From: CAZOHG01 sp964579725
Lineage (GTDB): Bacteria > Zhuqueibacterota > JdFR-76 > BMS3Abin05
Length of the DNA: 64,000 nucleotides
Direction of reading: 5' to 3'
Assembly: GCA_964579725.1 (NCBI GenBank)
Contig: CAZOHG010000002.1
Span: 1-64,000 of the forward strand
Shown here: positions 34,996 through 43,903 of the stretch, one piece after another
How the letters are laid out: every line of letters starts with the position of its first letter
How positions within the stretch are numbered: the first letter of the stretch is position 1
The notes under the pieces: generated by a model
Database searches by the model: none
Seen by the model: only the letters and a program-made list of their open reading frames with translations
Told to the model about the DNA's origin: nothing
Made by a program: the position numbers and the translations under genes

Positions 34996-36930
34996 TTATT
35001 TCAGCAAAAGTAGTTTTTGGGTAGTCACTAACGACTGTGCGCCGTGTACTTTGTCCAGAGAAGCACGGAGCAAATAGGAACCGCTTGGAACGGGAAGACC
35101 TGAGCGAGAAGTCCCCGTCCACGTGAGACGAAGTTCACCGGCACCGATTTGTCCTTGGTAGAGCGTTCGAATGCGTTTTCCCAATGTATTGTAAATTTGG
35201 ACGGTCAAATTTCCCTTTTGCGGTACCTGAATGCGCACATGAACCTGAGGATTAAACGGATTCGGGTACGCCTGAACCAAAAGCTGACTTTGCGGAATCC
35301 GACCACTCTTTTCACCAGCCGAGGTGGTTGTAATGGTTTTTTGCAAGGAATCCAATGTGAACGGGACATTGGGCGTTTTTTCGTAATACGAACGAAAGGC
35401 CTGCACCTGCGGCGTGTTGTAGCGGAAAAGGTCCTTTACGAAACGCGGACTCAAGCTCTGGTAATTCAATTTCACGGTTACCGTGTAGGTTTTACCTCGG
35501 ACTACTCCCCCGATTCGGTAAATGGTGGTATCGGTTCCTGAGCCGTTGCGATTGAAATTCGAGTCGAGCAGGGCTTTCCCTAAAATCTGGGTGGAATCGT
35601 ACGCTGCTCCGCCTATCCTGAAGCCCTCGGGTGGAATGCGGTTGTCTTTTAAATAGCCTGCCGCCCGCAAAAGAGTGTAATTGACCTTGCCGTCCACATC
35701 TTTCATGACCGATTGGTAAATCTGCGTTTCCTTCGGACTACGAATAACGGCGTGGTGGGGCTCGTAGGGGATTTCCAAATTCGCAATATCCCCGCTGTCC
35801 GCATTCCAAATACCGGACGCAAAAAGAGTTCGGCCTTGCCGGTCGTCCAATCGAAGTTCCAACCAAACGCGGCGGCTTGGGTACGCAGTTGGGAATTTAT
35901 GACCGGTCTTATTTTTCACAGCCACTCGAATTTCTAGTGTGTCCGGGTTTGTCCAGTTGTAAGAGGCCGACAGGTCTGCCGTTTCCGTCCGCAGCATGCG
36001 CTCTGTTCGGGCAATCGTGCTGTCCAGTTGAGTCGTCGTGGCCGTTACACCGAGAGTGGGGCCATTCGCCCGAATTAGGCGGAGCATGTACAAATTCCCC
36101 CCGACGAAATGGTGTTGGGCAAAAGGACTTCGCCCTCCCAGCGAACGCGGTCTATTGGCGATCACAACCGGCTCGTCCAGATCGGGCATGTGGCACGATT
36201 GGCATTGCTTGTCATTTTTCGGGAAAATGCTATTCTTCCATTCCAAATAGGGGGTTTGTTCGGGTGCCTGTCCCACAACCTGGCCGGTGTTGTTCACATA
36301 AGGCGTAAAAAGCGTGTGACACGTCGCACACAATTCCGATTGGTGGGTTTGTTCTCCAAATCGAGGGGTGTAATTGGTTTGATTTTGCATGGGCATTGTA
36401 AGCGGATTTTCAAACGGCCCGTAAATAATGTGATCGTTCTGAATTAAATAGTGCCCGCTGTAGCTTTCCGGCTTTCCCAAATTATCCGCTTTGATCTGGT
36501 GGCAGGCGGTACAGCTGACACCGTCCATCGCCAAGGGGTCTGCATTCATTTCAGCCATTGTGTAGCTGGAACTTCCCTTGAAAATCGCTTCCGTGCGGCC
36601 CAAGGGTGAGTGACACGTGGTACACTTGTCCTCAATCACACTCCTCAAGTGGGGGTTGGCTGTGACTTCCGCCGAAACTTTTGCCTGCCAGAAGGGGTCC
36701 TTCGCAGCGTTTGCCATCATGGTGGAGCGCCAAAGCGTCACCGGCGAAACATCTTCCCCCCGAATATTCAGCAACGCGCTCGTGTTCGGGGAACCGGGCT
36801 GGTGACACAGAGCGCAATTGCCCGAACCACTGAAAAGGTTGGAGGTTTGTGTGGGCAAATTTTGGGCATTTGCGCCGGGAATAAATCCAGCGGTAAAAAA
36901 CACAAGAAATAAAAACAATGTTTTTCGCAT
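34996..36930 (-). CDS. Secreted pentahaem cytochrome with a type IX sorting domain
   Basis: A 644-residue protein. A signal peptide (MRKTLFLFLVFFTAGFIPGANA) is followed by five CxxCH haem sites: CALCH, CTTCH, CTACH, CATCH and CQSCH, all in the first half. A beta-rich middle follows. The C-terminus has YPNPFNPQVHVRIQVPQKG and ends LVTTQKLLLLK, the type IX secretion sorting pattern (about 85 residues) of FCB bacteria. So it should be exported across the outer membrane and held at the surface or released. Role inferred: extracellular electron transfer or a surface oxidoreductase. Start ATG 36930 follows GAAAGGATT; a longer upstream frame lacks a signal peptide. Confidence 0.88.
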   Translation of the reverse strand: MRKTLFLFLVFFTAGFIPGANAQNLPTQTSNLFSGSGNCALCHQPGSPNTSALLNIRGEDVSPVTLWRSTMMANAAKDPFWQAKVSAEVTANPHLRSVIEDKCTTCHSPLGRTEAIFKGSSSYTMAEMNADPLAMDGVSCTACHQIKADNLGKPESYSGHYLIQNDHIIYGPFENPLTMPMQNQTNYTPRFGEQTHQSELCATCHTLFTPYVNNTGQVVGQAPEQTPYLEWKNSIFPKNDKQCQSCHMPDLDEPVVIANRPRSLGGRSPFAQHHFVGGNLYMLRLIRANGPTLGVTATTTQLDSTIARTERMLRTETADLSASYNWTNPDTLEIRVAVKNKTGHKFPTAYPSRRVWLELRLDDRQGRTLFASGIWNADSGDIANLEIPYEPHHAVIRSPKETQIYQSVMKDVDGKVNYTLLRAAGYLKDNRIPPEGFRIGGAAYDSTQILGKALLDSNFNRNGSGTDTTIYRIGGVVRGKTYTVTVKLNYQSLSPRFVKDLFRYNTPQVQAFRSYYEKTPNVPFTLDSLQKTITTTSAGEKSGRIPQSQLLVQAYPNPFNPQVHVRIQVPQKGNLTVQIYNTLGKRIRTLYQGQIGAGELRLTWTGTSRSGLPVPSGSYLLRASLDKVHGAQSLVTTQKLLLLK

Positions 36931-37238
36931 TCGGAAATCCTTTCTCTCTTGTTTTCGTTCTTCACATTCAAAAACGTCGGCATGGCATTTTTTAATTTCT
37001 GCGATTGAAAGTCCACTATGATTTGGTTGAATAGAATCCCCCCAATTCAAATTTTTCGCTGTCAAGCGGTTGAGAATGAAAAAGTCCGCTAAGAAATCCG
37101 AACAATTCTGGGCCCAACAGCCAAAATCCAATGACCGAGTGAGGCAATCTAAACCAATTTACAATCCTACGACTATTTTGTTCATTTTAGAGAATTTTGG
37201 GTTGAGCCTGATTTTGCCTTTAATCACAAGAAAAGCGT
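36931..37238. other. Intergenic region before the cytochrome gene
   Basis: Noncoding; a TTGACA occurs on the minus strand (near 37067-37062) but without a -10 box at the right distance. Confidence 0.35.
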
Positions 37239-37424
37239 TCAGCAATAAATCCCTAACAGCCGGGAAAATTCGGGATGACGGGCCCGGCTTGCCAAATTCC
37301 CGGAGTCAATAATATTCTGCCCTGCGCGGTTTATTGGGGCTTTTTGCCATTCCGTTTGATGCCCCTTCAACACGTCGTAGGCAAGAAACCCACCAAAAGT
37401 CACCAATACAATGAAAATACTCAT
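37239..37424 (-). CDS. Small single-pass membrane protein after the copper ATPase
   Basis: A 61-residue frame with a strong ribosome site (AAGGAGAAGAAGC before ATG). Residues 1-20 (MSIFIVLVTFGGFLAYDVLKG) form one membrane helix; the rest is polar. It starts 17 bases after the ATPase stop, so it is probably cotranscribed. It does not look like CcoS or CopZ. Function unknown; the clear ribosome site is the main reason to believe it is real. Confidence 0.55.
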   Translation of the reverse strand: MSIFIVLVTFGGFLAYDVLKGHQTEWQKAPINRAGQNIIDSGNLASRARHPEFSRLLGIYC

Positions 37425-37441
37425 GCTTCTTCTCCTTAATT

Positions 37442-39565
37442 TTATGAATGTTCTTTTTCCACTTTGAGAAATCGAGCGTTAACGGCCACGATGACCGTAC
37501 TTAATGACATTAACACGGCCCCCACGGCGGGACTCAAAATAACACCGTAGCTGAACAGAACACCCGCGGCCAGCGGAATGGCAAAGGCATTGTAGCCCGT
37601 TGCCCACGCCAAATTTTGCACCATTTTTCGATACGTAGCCTTAGCCAGCCCAATGACCGCAACCACATCCAACGGATTACTGCGAACCAAAACAATATCG
37701 GCTGTTTCGACGGCTACGTCCGTTCCTGCCCCGATGGCAATGCCCACATCCGCCTGGGCCAGAGCCGGCGCGTCGTTAACGCCGTCCCCTGTCATGGCAA
37801 CGGTTAATCCGCGCTTTTGGATTTCCTTTACTTTCGAGGCTTTTTCGTGTGGCTGCACCTCGGCGAAAAATTCATCGATCCCAATTTGCTCAGCCACCCA
37901 TTTGGCTGCTTTTCGGTTATCTCCTGTTAACATCATGGTTTGAATTCCCATTTTTTTGAAGCGCCGAATCGCCTCTTTGGATTCGGGTCGAATCCTATCG
38001 GCCAGCGCAATAGCGCCGCGAACAAATCCATTTACCAGAACAAAAATCACCGTTTTCCCCTGAGCGCTCAGTTCTTCCACGCGGGAATCGGTCATGGGAA
38101 TATGGTTCTCACGCAAATACCCTGGACTGACCACCATGATCTCTTCCCCGTCGACCATTCCTTTGGCCCCTTTGCCCGGAATGGCCTTGAAGGTTCGAAC
38201 TTGAGGAAACTCGTTGACGGACTGCACAATACTCTGAGCGATCGGGTGTTCCGAATGCGCTTCCACGGCAGCTGCTTTGCTCAATAACGCTTTGGCATTG
38301 GTATTGGAATCAAAGACCAACACGTCAGTGATGCCGAAGTTGCCCAGAGTCAACGTACCGGTTTTATCAAAAATGATTGCCTGTAAATGGCGCGCCTGTT
38401 CAAAAGCGGCACGATCGCGAATCAGTAGCCCATTTTTGGCTGAAATTGCGGTGGAAACCGCCACCACCAAAGGCACAGCCAGTCCGAGGGCATGGGGACA
38501 GGTAATCACCATGACCGTCACAGTGCGTTCAAGAGCGAAGGCCAAACTCTGGTGCAAAACCGCCAGCCAGACAAAAAGGGTAAGTCCTCCCGCACCGATA
38601 GCGATGATTGTCAGCCAAAAAGCCGCTCGATTGGCCAAATCCTGGGTTTTGGATTTGCTTTGTTGGGCTTGCCGCACCAATTCAATCACCTGAGCCAGAA
38701 AAGAGTCTTTGCCCGTTTTCTGAATCAAAATAGTAAGGGAACCCTCCCCGTTAATGGCGCCCCCGATTACCTCATTACCTACTTTTTTGCTAATGGGTTT
38801 GGATTCACCGCTTAACATCGATTCGTTGACCGAGCTTATTCCCTCAACTACCACGCCGTCCCCGGGAATTTTCTCCCCGGGTTTGACCAAAACGCGGTCG
38901 CCCGGTTTTAATGCATTTAATGGAACATCCTGAACGGTTCCATCTGCCAAAATAACGTGGGCATTGGCCGGCATCAGTTCGGCCAGCGCTTCTAAAGCTC
39001 GCGAGGCTCCCATTACCGATTTCATCTCGATCCAATGACCGACCAACATGATGTCAATTAATGTGGCCAATTCCCAAAAAAAGATTTTGCCCCCAAGACC
39101 AAACACCACTGCTGTGCTGTAAACATAGGCAACTGTAATCGCCAGAGCAATGAGTGTCATCATACCGGGTGTTTTTTTCTTGAGTTCGTCACCCATTCCT
39201 TTTAAAAACGGCCAGCCGCCGTAAAAAAAGACCGCTGTAGCCAACAGAAAAGACAGCATTAAATCGCCGCCGAATCGCAGGCTTTCGCCCAGACCCAACA
39301 CTTTTTGAATCATGGGTGAAAGCAACAGAATAGGAACGGTGAGAATGAGGGAAAACCAGAAGCGCTTGCGGAAATCCCGGACCATCATGGCGTGGTGGTC
39401 ATGGTGACTGTGTTCCGCATGCCCCTCATGGCGATGATAGTCATGATCAGCTTCGTGGCGCGTGTGGTCATGCCCCTCGTGGTGACGACCGTGCCCTGTG
39501 TGCGGGGGGGCCTCCCCCGATTTCATTTCAGGGGTCATTTCGTGATGTTGATGTTTGTTTTCCAT
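37442..39565 (-). CDS. copB: CPH-type copper-transporting P-type ATPase
   Basis: A 707-residue P1B ATPase. The N-terminus is a His-rich tail (about 19 His in 60 residues) in place of CxxC metal domains. The membrane ion site is CPH at about 357-359 (MVITCPHALGLA), which marks the P1B-3/CopB group. The phosphorylated Asp is about D398 in IFDKTGTLTLG; TGDNRKAA and MTGDGVNDAPALAQADVGIAIG complete the domain set. It exports copper or silver ions from the cytoplasm. It is downstream of the Spy-like and SHOCT genes in the same direction, the second half of the copper island. Confidence 0.93.
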   Translation of the reverse strand: MENKHQHHEMTPEMKSGEAPPHTGHGRHHEGHDHTRHEADHDYHRHEGHAEHSHHDHHAMMVRDFRKRFWFSLILTVPILLLSPMIQKVLGLGESLRFGGDLMLSFLLATAVFFYGGWPFLKGMGDELKKKTPGMMTLIALAITVAYVYSTAVVFGLGGKIFFWELATLIDIMLVGHWIEMKSVMGASRALEALAELMPANAHVILADGTVQDVPLNALKPGDRVLVKPGEKIPGDGVVVEGISSVNESMLSGESKPISKKVGNEVIGGAINGEGSLTILIQKTGKDSFLAQVIELVRQAQQSKSKTQDLANRAAFWLTIIAIGAGGLTLFVWLAVLHQSLAFALERTVTVMVITCPHALGLAVPLVVAVSTAISAKNGLLIRDRAAFEQARHLQAIIFDKTGTLTLGNFGITDVLVFDSNTNAKALLSKAAAVEAHSEHPIAQSIVQSVNEFPQVRTFKAIPGKGAKGMVDGEEIMVVSPGYLRENHIPMTDSRVEELSAQGKTVIFVLVNGFVRGAIALADRIRPESKEAIRRFKKMGIQTMMLTGDNRKAAKWVAEQIGIDEFFAEVQPHEKASKVKEIQKRGLTVAMTGDGVNDAPALAQADVGIAIGAGTDVAVETADIVLVRSNPLDVVAVIGLAKATYRKMVQNLAWATGYNAFAIPLAAGVLFSYGVILSPAVGAVLMSLSTVIVAVNARFLKVEKEHS

Positions 39566-39628
39566 GATTCAGTCCTTTTTAGGTGCGCTGTATTCTGTCA
39601 GGGAGAGACTCCCCGTTCAGTATCCTTC

Positions 39629-39862
39629 TCAGAGAAGTTCCTTTTTCATCTTCTCAAATTCTTCCTCTGAAATTTCTCCTCGAGCAAAACGCTTTTTCAG
39701 AATTTCAAGCGGCGTTTCGCCGTGAAAGGTTGGGTTTTCAGGGTGATTTTTCTTCTGATTGTTGGTAAACGAAATAACGGCCCAAATAATAATTCCCAAA
39801 AAGGCCAGCCAAAAGATGGAACCAAACCACATTCCACCGCCCCATCCAAATCCGTGCATCAT
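39629..39862 (-). CDS. Small SHOCT-domain membrane protein
   Basis: A 77-residue protein: Gly/Trp/Met-rich start (MMHGFGWGGGMWFG), one membrane helix (about 15-37), then the short C-terminal SHOCT motif PLEILKKRFARGEISEEEFEKMKKEL. Such proteins often neighbour copper-resistance genes. The start is the double ATG at 39862 after GGAGAAATAAA; a longer frame upstream has no ribosome site. Confidence 0.78.
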   Translation of the reverse strand: MMHGFGWGGGMWFGSIFWLAFLGIIIWAVISFTNNQKKNHPENPTFHGETPLEILKKRFARGEISEEEFEKMKKELL

Positions 39863-39933
39863 TTTATTTCTCCTTCCGTTAGGTGAATAATTGGGTAGGG
39901 AAATGCTCCCTACCCTCATCTGTTTCTTTCCGA

Positions 39934-40539
39934 CTACCGCATCATACCGCGGCCCACCATGGAACCGGGCTTGGCGGGGAGAGATTTTAACTTCTGTAAC
40001 TGGTCAGGGGTTAGAACCTGGCGTCCGCGCTCAATGGTATTTAGAAACGCGGCGCGAAGTTTGCCCTCCAACACCGTTATTCGGTTCAATGTGGACTGTG
40101 CCTTTTTGAAATTTGGGCTTGTGTTCTTCAAAATTTGTTTCAGGTCGAGAAGTGCCACCTTACGATCCGCCTGATTTTGAATCGCCAATTTCTGAAATTC
40201 CAATTTCAAGGTCTGTAATTTCTCAATTTGAGCCTGTGTCAGGTCAAGCTGTTGCGAGAATTTCAGAGCAAATCCCGGGCAACCGTAGCTGTGCAACTGA
40301 CCAAACAGGGGGTCTCCCATGTTCATCTCGCTGCCCTTGTGCATCATCATTCCCATCATCCGGCCCCGCATCTGGCCGGGTTTTGCCTGCGGGCTTTGCT
40401 TGCCCATCATTTGGCCCCGCATTTGCATGGCGTTTTTCATGGGCATTGGGTTCGGAGCAGTGGTTTGCGTCCAACCCGCTCCCGCCAATGTTACCGCACC
40501 AATGGCCACTGCAATGGCCGTAATCCATTTCTTTTTCAT
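39934..40539 (-). CDS. Spy/CpxP-like periplasmic protein (Met/His-rich)
   Basis: A 201-residue exported protein with a signal peptide (MKKKWITAIAVAIGAVTLAGAG). A Met-rich segment (about 30-75: PMPMKNAMQMRGQMMG, GRMMGMMMHKGSEMNM) could bind copper(I). The C-terminal half is helical with two LTxxQ motifs (LDLTQAQIEKL, VLTPDQLQKL), the Spy/CpxP/ZraP family mark. Inferred role: periplasmic metal buffering or chaperone under copper stress. It is the first gene after the palindromic operator at 40703. Confidence 0.82.
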   Translation of the reverse strand: MKKKWITAIAVAIGAVTLAGAGWTQTTAPNPMPMKNAMQMRGQMMGKQSPQAKPGQMRGRMMGMMMHKGSEMNMGDPLFGQLHSYGCPGFALKFSQQLDLTQAQIEKLQTLKLEFQKLAIQNQADRKVALLDLKQILKNTSPNFKKAQSTLNRITVLEGKLRAAFLNTIERGRQVLTPDQLQKLKSLPAKPGSMVGRGMMR

Positions 40540-40702
40540 ACCGATTTCTCCTTATTTTTTGAGATGCATTTTTCCGAATACAAGACATTCTAATTCAATG
40601 AACGTGCCAAAAACAAAACAGGAGCACAACACCAATAAATACAATAGGATACGTTTTAGAGGAAGTTCGAAAGGAATTTAGAAATTTGAAGAATACTCTA
40701 AA

Positions 40703-40722
40703 AGTGTAGAATATTCTACACT
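40703..40722. promoter_or_regulatory. Perfect 20-base palindrome upstream of the Spy-copB half operon
   Basis: AGTGTAGAATATTCTACACT, symmetric without a loop, so an operator rather than a terminator. It lies 164 bases upstream of the Spy-like gene and just past the cusA stop. Related half-sites occur at 47438-47478. The half-site TGTAGAAT also resembles a -10 box. Confidence 0.7.
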
Positions 40723-40757
40723 CAAGGGGGGCGATTTAACCATCGCCCCACCCTACA

Positions 40758-43700
40758 TCACCGGGATTTTTTTTGCAGACTGTGTCCTTTCCAAAGAAAA
40801 TAGATCGCCGGAATCACAATGAGCGTCAATAATGTCGAAGTGATCATCCCCCCGACCATAGGAGCGGCAATTCGTTTCATGACCTGCGATCCCGCGCCTG
40901 TGCTCCACAAAATAGGTAGAAGCCCAAAAATAATGGCAGAAACCGTCATCATTTTGGGGCGTACGCGCTTGACGGCCCCGTCGATAATGGCGGCATCCAA
41001 ATCCGCTTTGTTTTTCATTGCACCGTTCATCTTCCGTTGGTTGTAAGCCTGGTCAAGATAGATAAGCATGACCACCCCTGTTTCCGCCGCCACACCGGCC
41101 AGGGCAATGAAGCCAATACTCACGGCTACACTCATGTTGTAGCCCAGGAAGTACATAAACCAAATACCGCCGACGATTGCGAACGGCAGAGAAAGCATAA
41201 TAATCAAACTTTCGGCCACATTTTTAAAATTGAAATAAAGAAGAAGAAAAATCAGCACCAGCACAATAGGAATCATAATGCGCAAGCGAGCCGCCGCACG
41301 TTGCATGTATTCGAATTGGCCGCTCCAAACAATGCTGTACCCTGCCGGGAAATTGATTTTTTCCTCCACAACTTTTTGGGCTTGTTTGACGTACGTGCCC
41401 ACGTCGACACCGCGAATATCCACATAGAGCCAGGCCGTTCGCTTGGAGTTTTCGCTTTTAATCATCGGTGGCCCCTTGCGAATTCGAATCCTGGTTATTT
41501 CTTCAATGGGGATTTTGGCGCCCGAAGGCGTTGTCACAAGAATCCTTCGAAGGGCAGGCAAATTGTCGCGGAGTTCGCGCGCGTACCGAACATTCACCGG
41601 GTACCGTGCCAAACCTTCCACAGTGGAGGTCACATTCATGCCCCCAACGGCCGATTGAATCACATCTTGGACATCACCCACCGTCAGGCCGTAGCGGGCA
41701 ATGGCGTCACGGTCAATTTCAAAATCCAGATAATTTCCACCAATGGTTTTGTCGGGGAAAACACTCACCGTTCCCGGAACATTTCTCAGCGCCTGCGCAA
41801 TACGATTCCCCAGCGAAGAGAGAACGGACAAATCGCTCCCCATGATCTTAATGCCGACAGGCGTTTTGATTCCCGTAGACAACATATCGATGCGGGTTTT
41901 AATAGGCATTGTCCAGGCGTTGGTCAACCCCGGAAAATGAATGGAGCGATCCAACTCACGCACCAATTTTTTCATGGTCATGCCCGGACGCCACGCCTTC
42001 TTCGGTTTCAAGGTAATGGTTGTTTCAATCATGGAAAGCGGAGCGGGGTCTGTGGCGGTTTCGGCACGCCCGATTTTTCCAAAAACATGGTCAACCTCCG
42101 GAAAACTTTTAATGATCTTATCGGTCTGCTGAAGCAATTCTCGCGCCTTTGTAATGCTGATGCCCGGATCGGTGGTGGGCATGTAGAGCAAATCACCCTC
42201 ATTCAGCGGCGGCATGAATTCAGACCCGATTTTCCGGAACGGGAAAATGGTTGCCAACAAAATAAGCAGAGCCAGGAAAATCACCCACCCCTTAAAACGC
42301 AGTACTACATTAATAATCGGGTGGTAGATTTTGATTAAAATAACATTGAGGGGATTTTTGTTTTCCGGCCTGATTTTTCCGCGAATCAAATAGCCCATGA
42401 GAACGGGAACCAGTGTAATCGAAAGCAAGGCCGCTGCTGCCATTGAATAGGTTTTGGTGTAAGCCAACGGCTTAAAAAGTCGCCCCTCCTGAGCCTGCAA
42501 GGCGAACACCGGCAAAAACGAAACCACAATGATCAGCAGGGAGAAAAAAAGCGCAGGGCCGACCTCCTTGGACGCCTCGCTGACCACCTGCCAGTGCCCC
42601 TTCTTCCCGTCCGCATGTTCCAGATGCTTGTGTGCATTTTCGATCATGACAATGGCGGCGTCAATCATGGCACCAATGGCGATGGCAATTCCTCCCAAAG
42701 ACATAATATTAGCATTAAGTCCCTGAAAATACATGACTAAAAATGCCAAAAAAATACCCATAGGCAGCGTAATAATCGCCACCAGGGCGCTCTGGAAATG
42801 GAGAAGAAAAAGGATGCTAATAAGGGCGACGATTATGCTTTCTTCAATGAGTTTGCCTTTCAGGGTCTCAATGGCACGGTGAATCAAGGACGAACGGTCG
42901 TACGCAGAGCGAATGGTAACCCCTTTGGGGAGCCCCTTTTGCAAATCTTTGAGTTTGGCTTTGACCAGGTTAATGGTTTTAAGTGCATTTTCACCGTACC
43001 GCATGACGATGATTCCGCCTACCACTTCCCCCTCACCGTTCCAATCGGCGATGCCGCGGCGCAATTCGGGTCCAATGTGGACATCGGCCACATCCTTTAT
43101 TTGAATGGGAGTCCCATTTTTATCTACCCCCAATGCAATGGAACGAATGTCTTCCGCCGAATGGATGTACCCCAAACCACGCACCATAAATTCCGTTTCA
43201 CCCATTTCTAAAAGTCGGCCCCCGATGTCGCGATTACTCCTTTTGAGCGCCCTTTTCACTTGAGCCAAAGAAATCCCGTACGCCTGCAACTTATTGGGGT
43301 CAACCTCCACCTGATATTGCTTGACAAATCCCCCTACGCTGGCTACTTCGGCCACGCCTGGAACGGAGGTTAGTTCGTACCGAAGATACCAATCTTGAAT
43401 GGAACGCAATTCGCTTAAATCGTGGTTTTTGCTTTGCAACACGTATTCGTAAATCCAGCCGACGCCGGTTCCGTCTGGGCCCAGTGTTGGGTGCGCCTCG
43501 GCGGGCAAACGACTGGAAACCGCGCTCAAATATTCTAACACGCGACTTCTGGCCCAGTACAAATCGGTGCCGTCCTCAAAAATAATGTACACGAAAGAGG
43601 TTCCGAAAAAAGAGTACCCGCGCACGACCTTGGCGTACGGGACAGCCATCATCGCCGTGGTGAGTGGGTACGTGACCTGGTCTTCCACAACTTGAGGTGC

Positions 43701-43868
43701 CTGACCCTTGTATTCCGTGTAAATAATCACTTGAACGTCGCTGAGGTCGGGAATAGCGTCTACCGGCGTACACAACAGAGCCACCAGGCCCGCCAGGCCA
43801 ATGCCGATCGAAAAAAGCAGAATTAAAACCCGGTTCCGAATCGAATAATCGATGATTTTTTCTAACAT
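40758..43868 (-). CDS. cusA: CusA-type heavy-metal RND efflux transporter
   Basis: A 1036-residue HME-RND pump with the twelve-helix arrangement: an N-terminal helix, a large porter domain (Asp-Val-Gln-Val-Ile-Ile-Tyr-Thr-Glu-Tyr region), GAMIDAAIVMIENAHKHLE in TM4, the second porter domain (NEGDLLYMPTTDPGISI), and C-terminal helices ending IPAIYFLWKG. HME-RND pumps export Cu(I)/Ag(I) across the outer membrane with a MFP and an outer-membrane factor; both lie just upstream. It ends the first half of the copper island. Confidence 0.94.
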   Translation of the reverse strand: MLEKIIDYSIRNRVLILLFSIGIGLAGLVALLCTPVDAIPDLSDVQVIIYTEYKGQAPQVVEDQVTYPLTTAMMAVPYAKVVRGYSFFGTSFVYIIFEDGTDLYWARSRVLEYLSAVSSRLPAEAHPTLGPDGTGVGWIYEYVLQSKNHDLSELRSIQDWYLRYELTSVPGVAEVASVGGFVKQYQVEVDPNKLQAYGISLAQVKRALKRSNRDIGGRLLEMGETEFMVRGLGYIHSAEDIRSIALGVDKNGTPIQIKDVADVHIGPELRRGIADWNGEGEVVGGIIVMRYGENALKTINLVKAKLKDLQKGLPKGVTIRSAYDRSSLIHRAIETLKGKLIEESIIVALISILFLLHFQSALVAIITLPMGIFLAFLVMYFQGLNANIMSLGGIAIAIGAMIDAAIVMIENAHKHLEHADGKKGHWQVVSEASKEVGPALFFSLLIIVVSFLPVFALQAQEGRLFKPLAYTKTYSMAAAALLSITLVPVLMGYLIRGKIRPENKNPLNVILIKIYHPIINVVLRFKGWVIFLALLILLATIFPFRKIGSEFMPPLNEGDLLYMPTTDPGISITKARELLQQTDKIIKSFPEVDHVFGKIGRAETATDPAPLSMIETTITLKPKKAWRPGMTMKKLVRELDRSIHFPGLTNAWTMPIKTRIDMLSTGIKTPVGIKIMGSDLSVLSSLGNRIAQALRNVPGTVSVFPDKTIGGNYLDFEIDRDAIARYGLTVGDVQDVIQSAVGGMNVTSTVEGLARYPVNVRYARELRDNLPALRRILVTTPSGAKIPIEEITRIRIRKGPPMIKSENSKRTAWLYVDIRGVDVGTYVKQAQKVVEEKINFPAGYSIVWSGQFEYMQRAAARLRIMIPIVLVLIFLLLYFNFKNVAESLIIMLSLPFAIVGGIWFMYFLGYNMSVAVSIGFIALAGVAAETGVVMLIYLDQAYNQRKMNGAMKNKADLDAAIIDGAVKRVRPKMMTVSAIIFGLLPILWSTGAGSQVMKRIAAPMVGGMITSTLLTLIVIPAIYFLWKGHSLQKKSR

Positions 43869-43903
43869 GCGTCTCCCACTAATTGAATGGTTTTGGCCCT
43901 CGC

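Noticed and set aside
37239..37424. The small gene after copB as ccoS
   Set aside because: CcoS follows CcoI in cbb3 oxidase clusters and has a different helix and acidic tail; no oxidase genes are here.
41037..42338. Long open frame (433 codons) antisense to cusA
   Set aside because: It is a shadow of the RND transporter in the opposite strand, with His/Asn/Gln-rich low-complexity sequence and no ribosome site.
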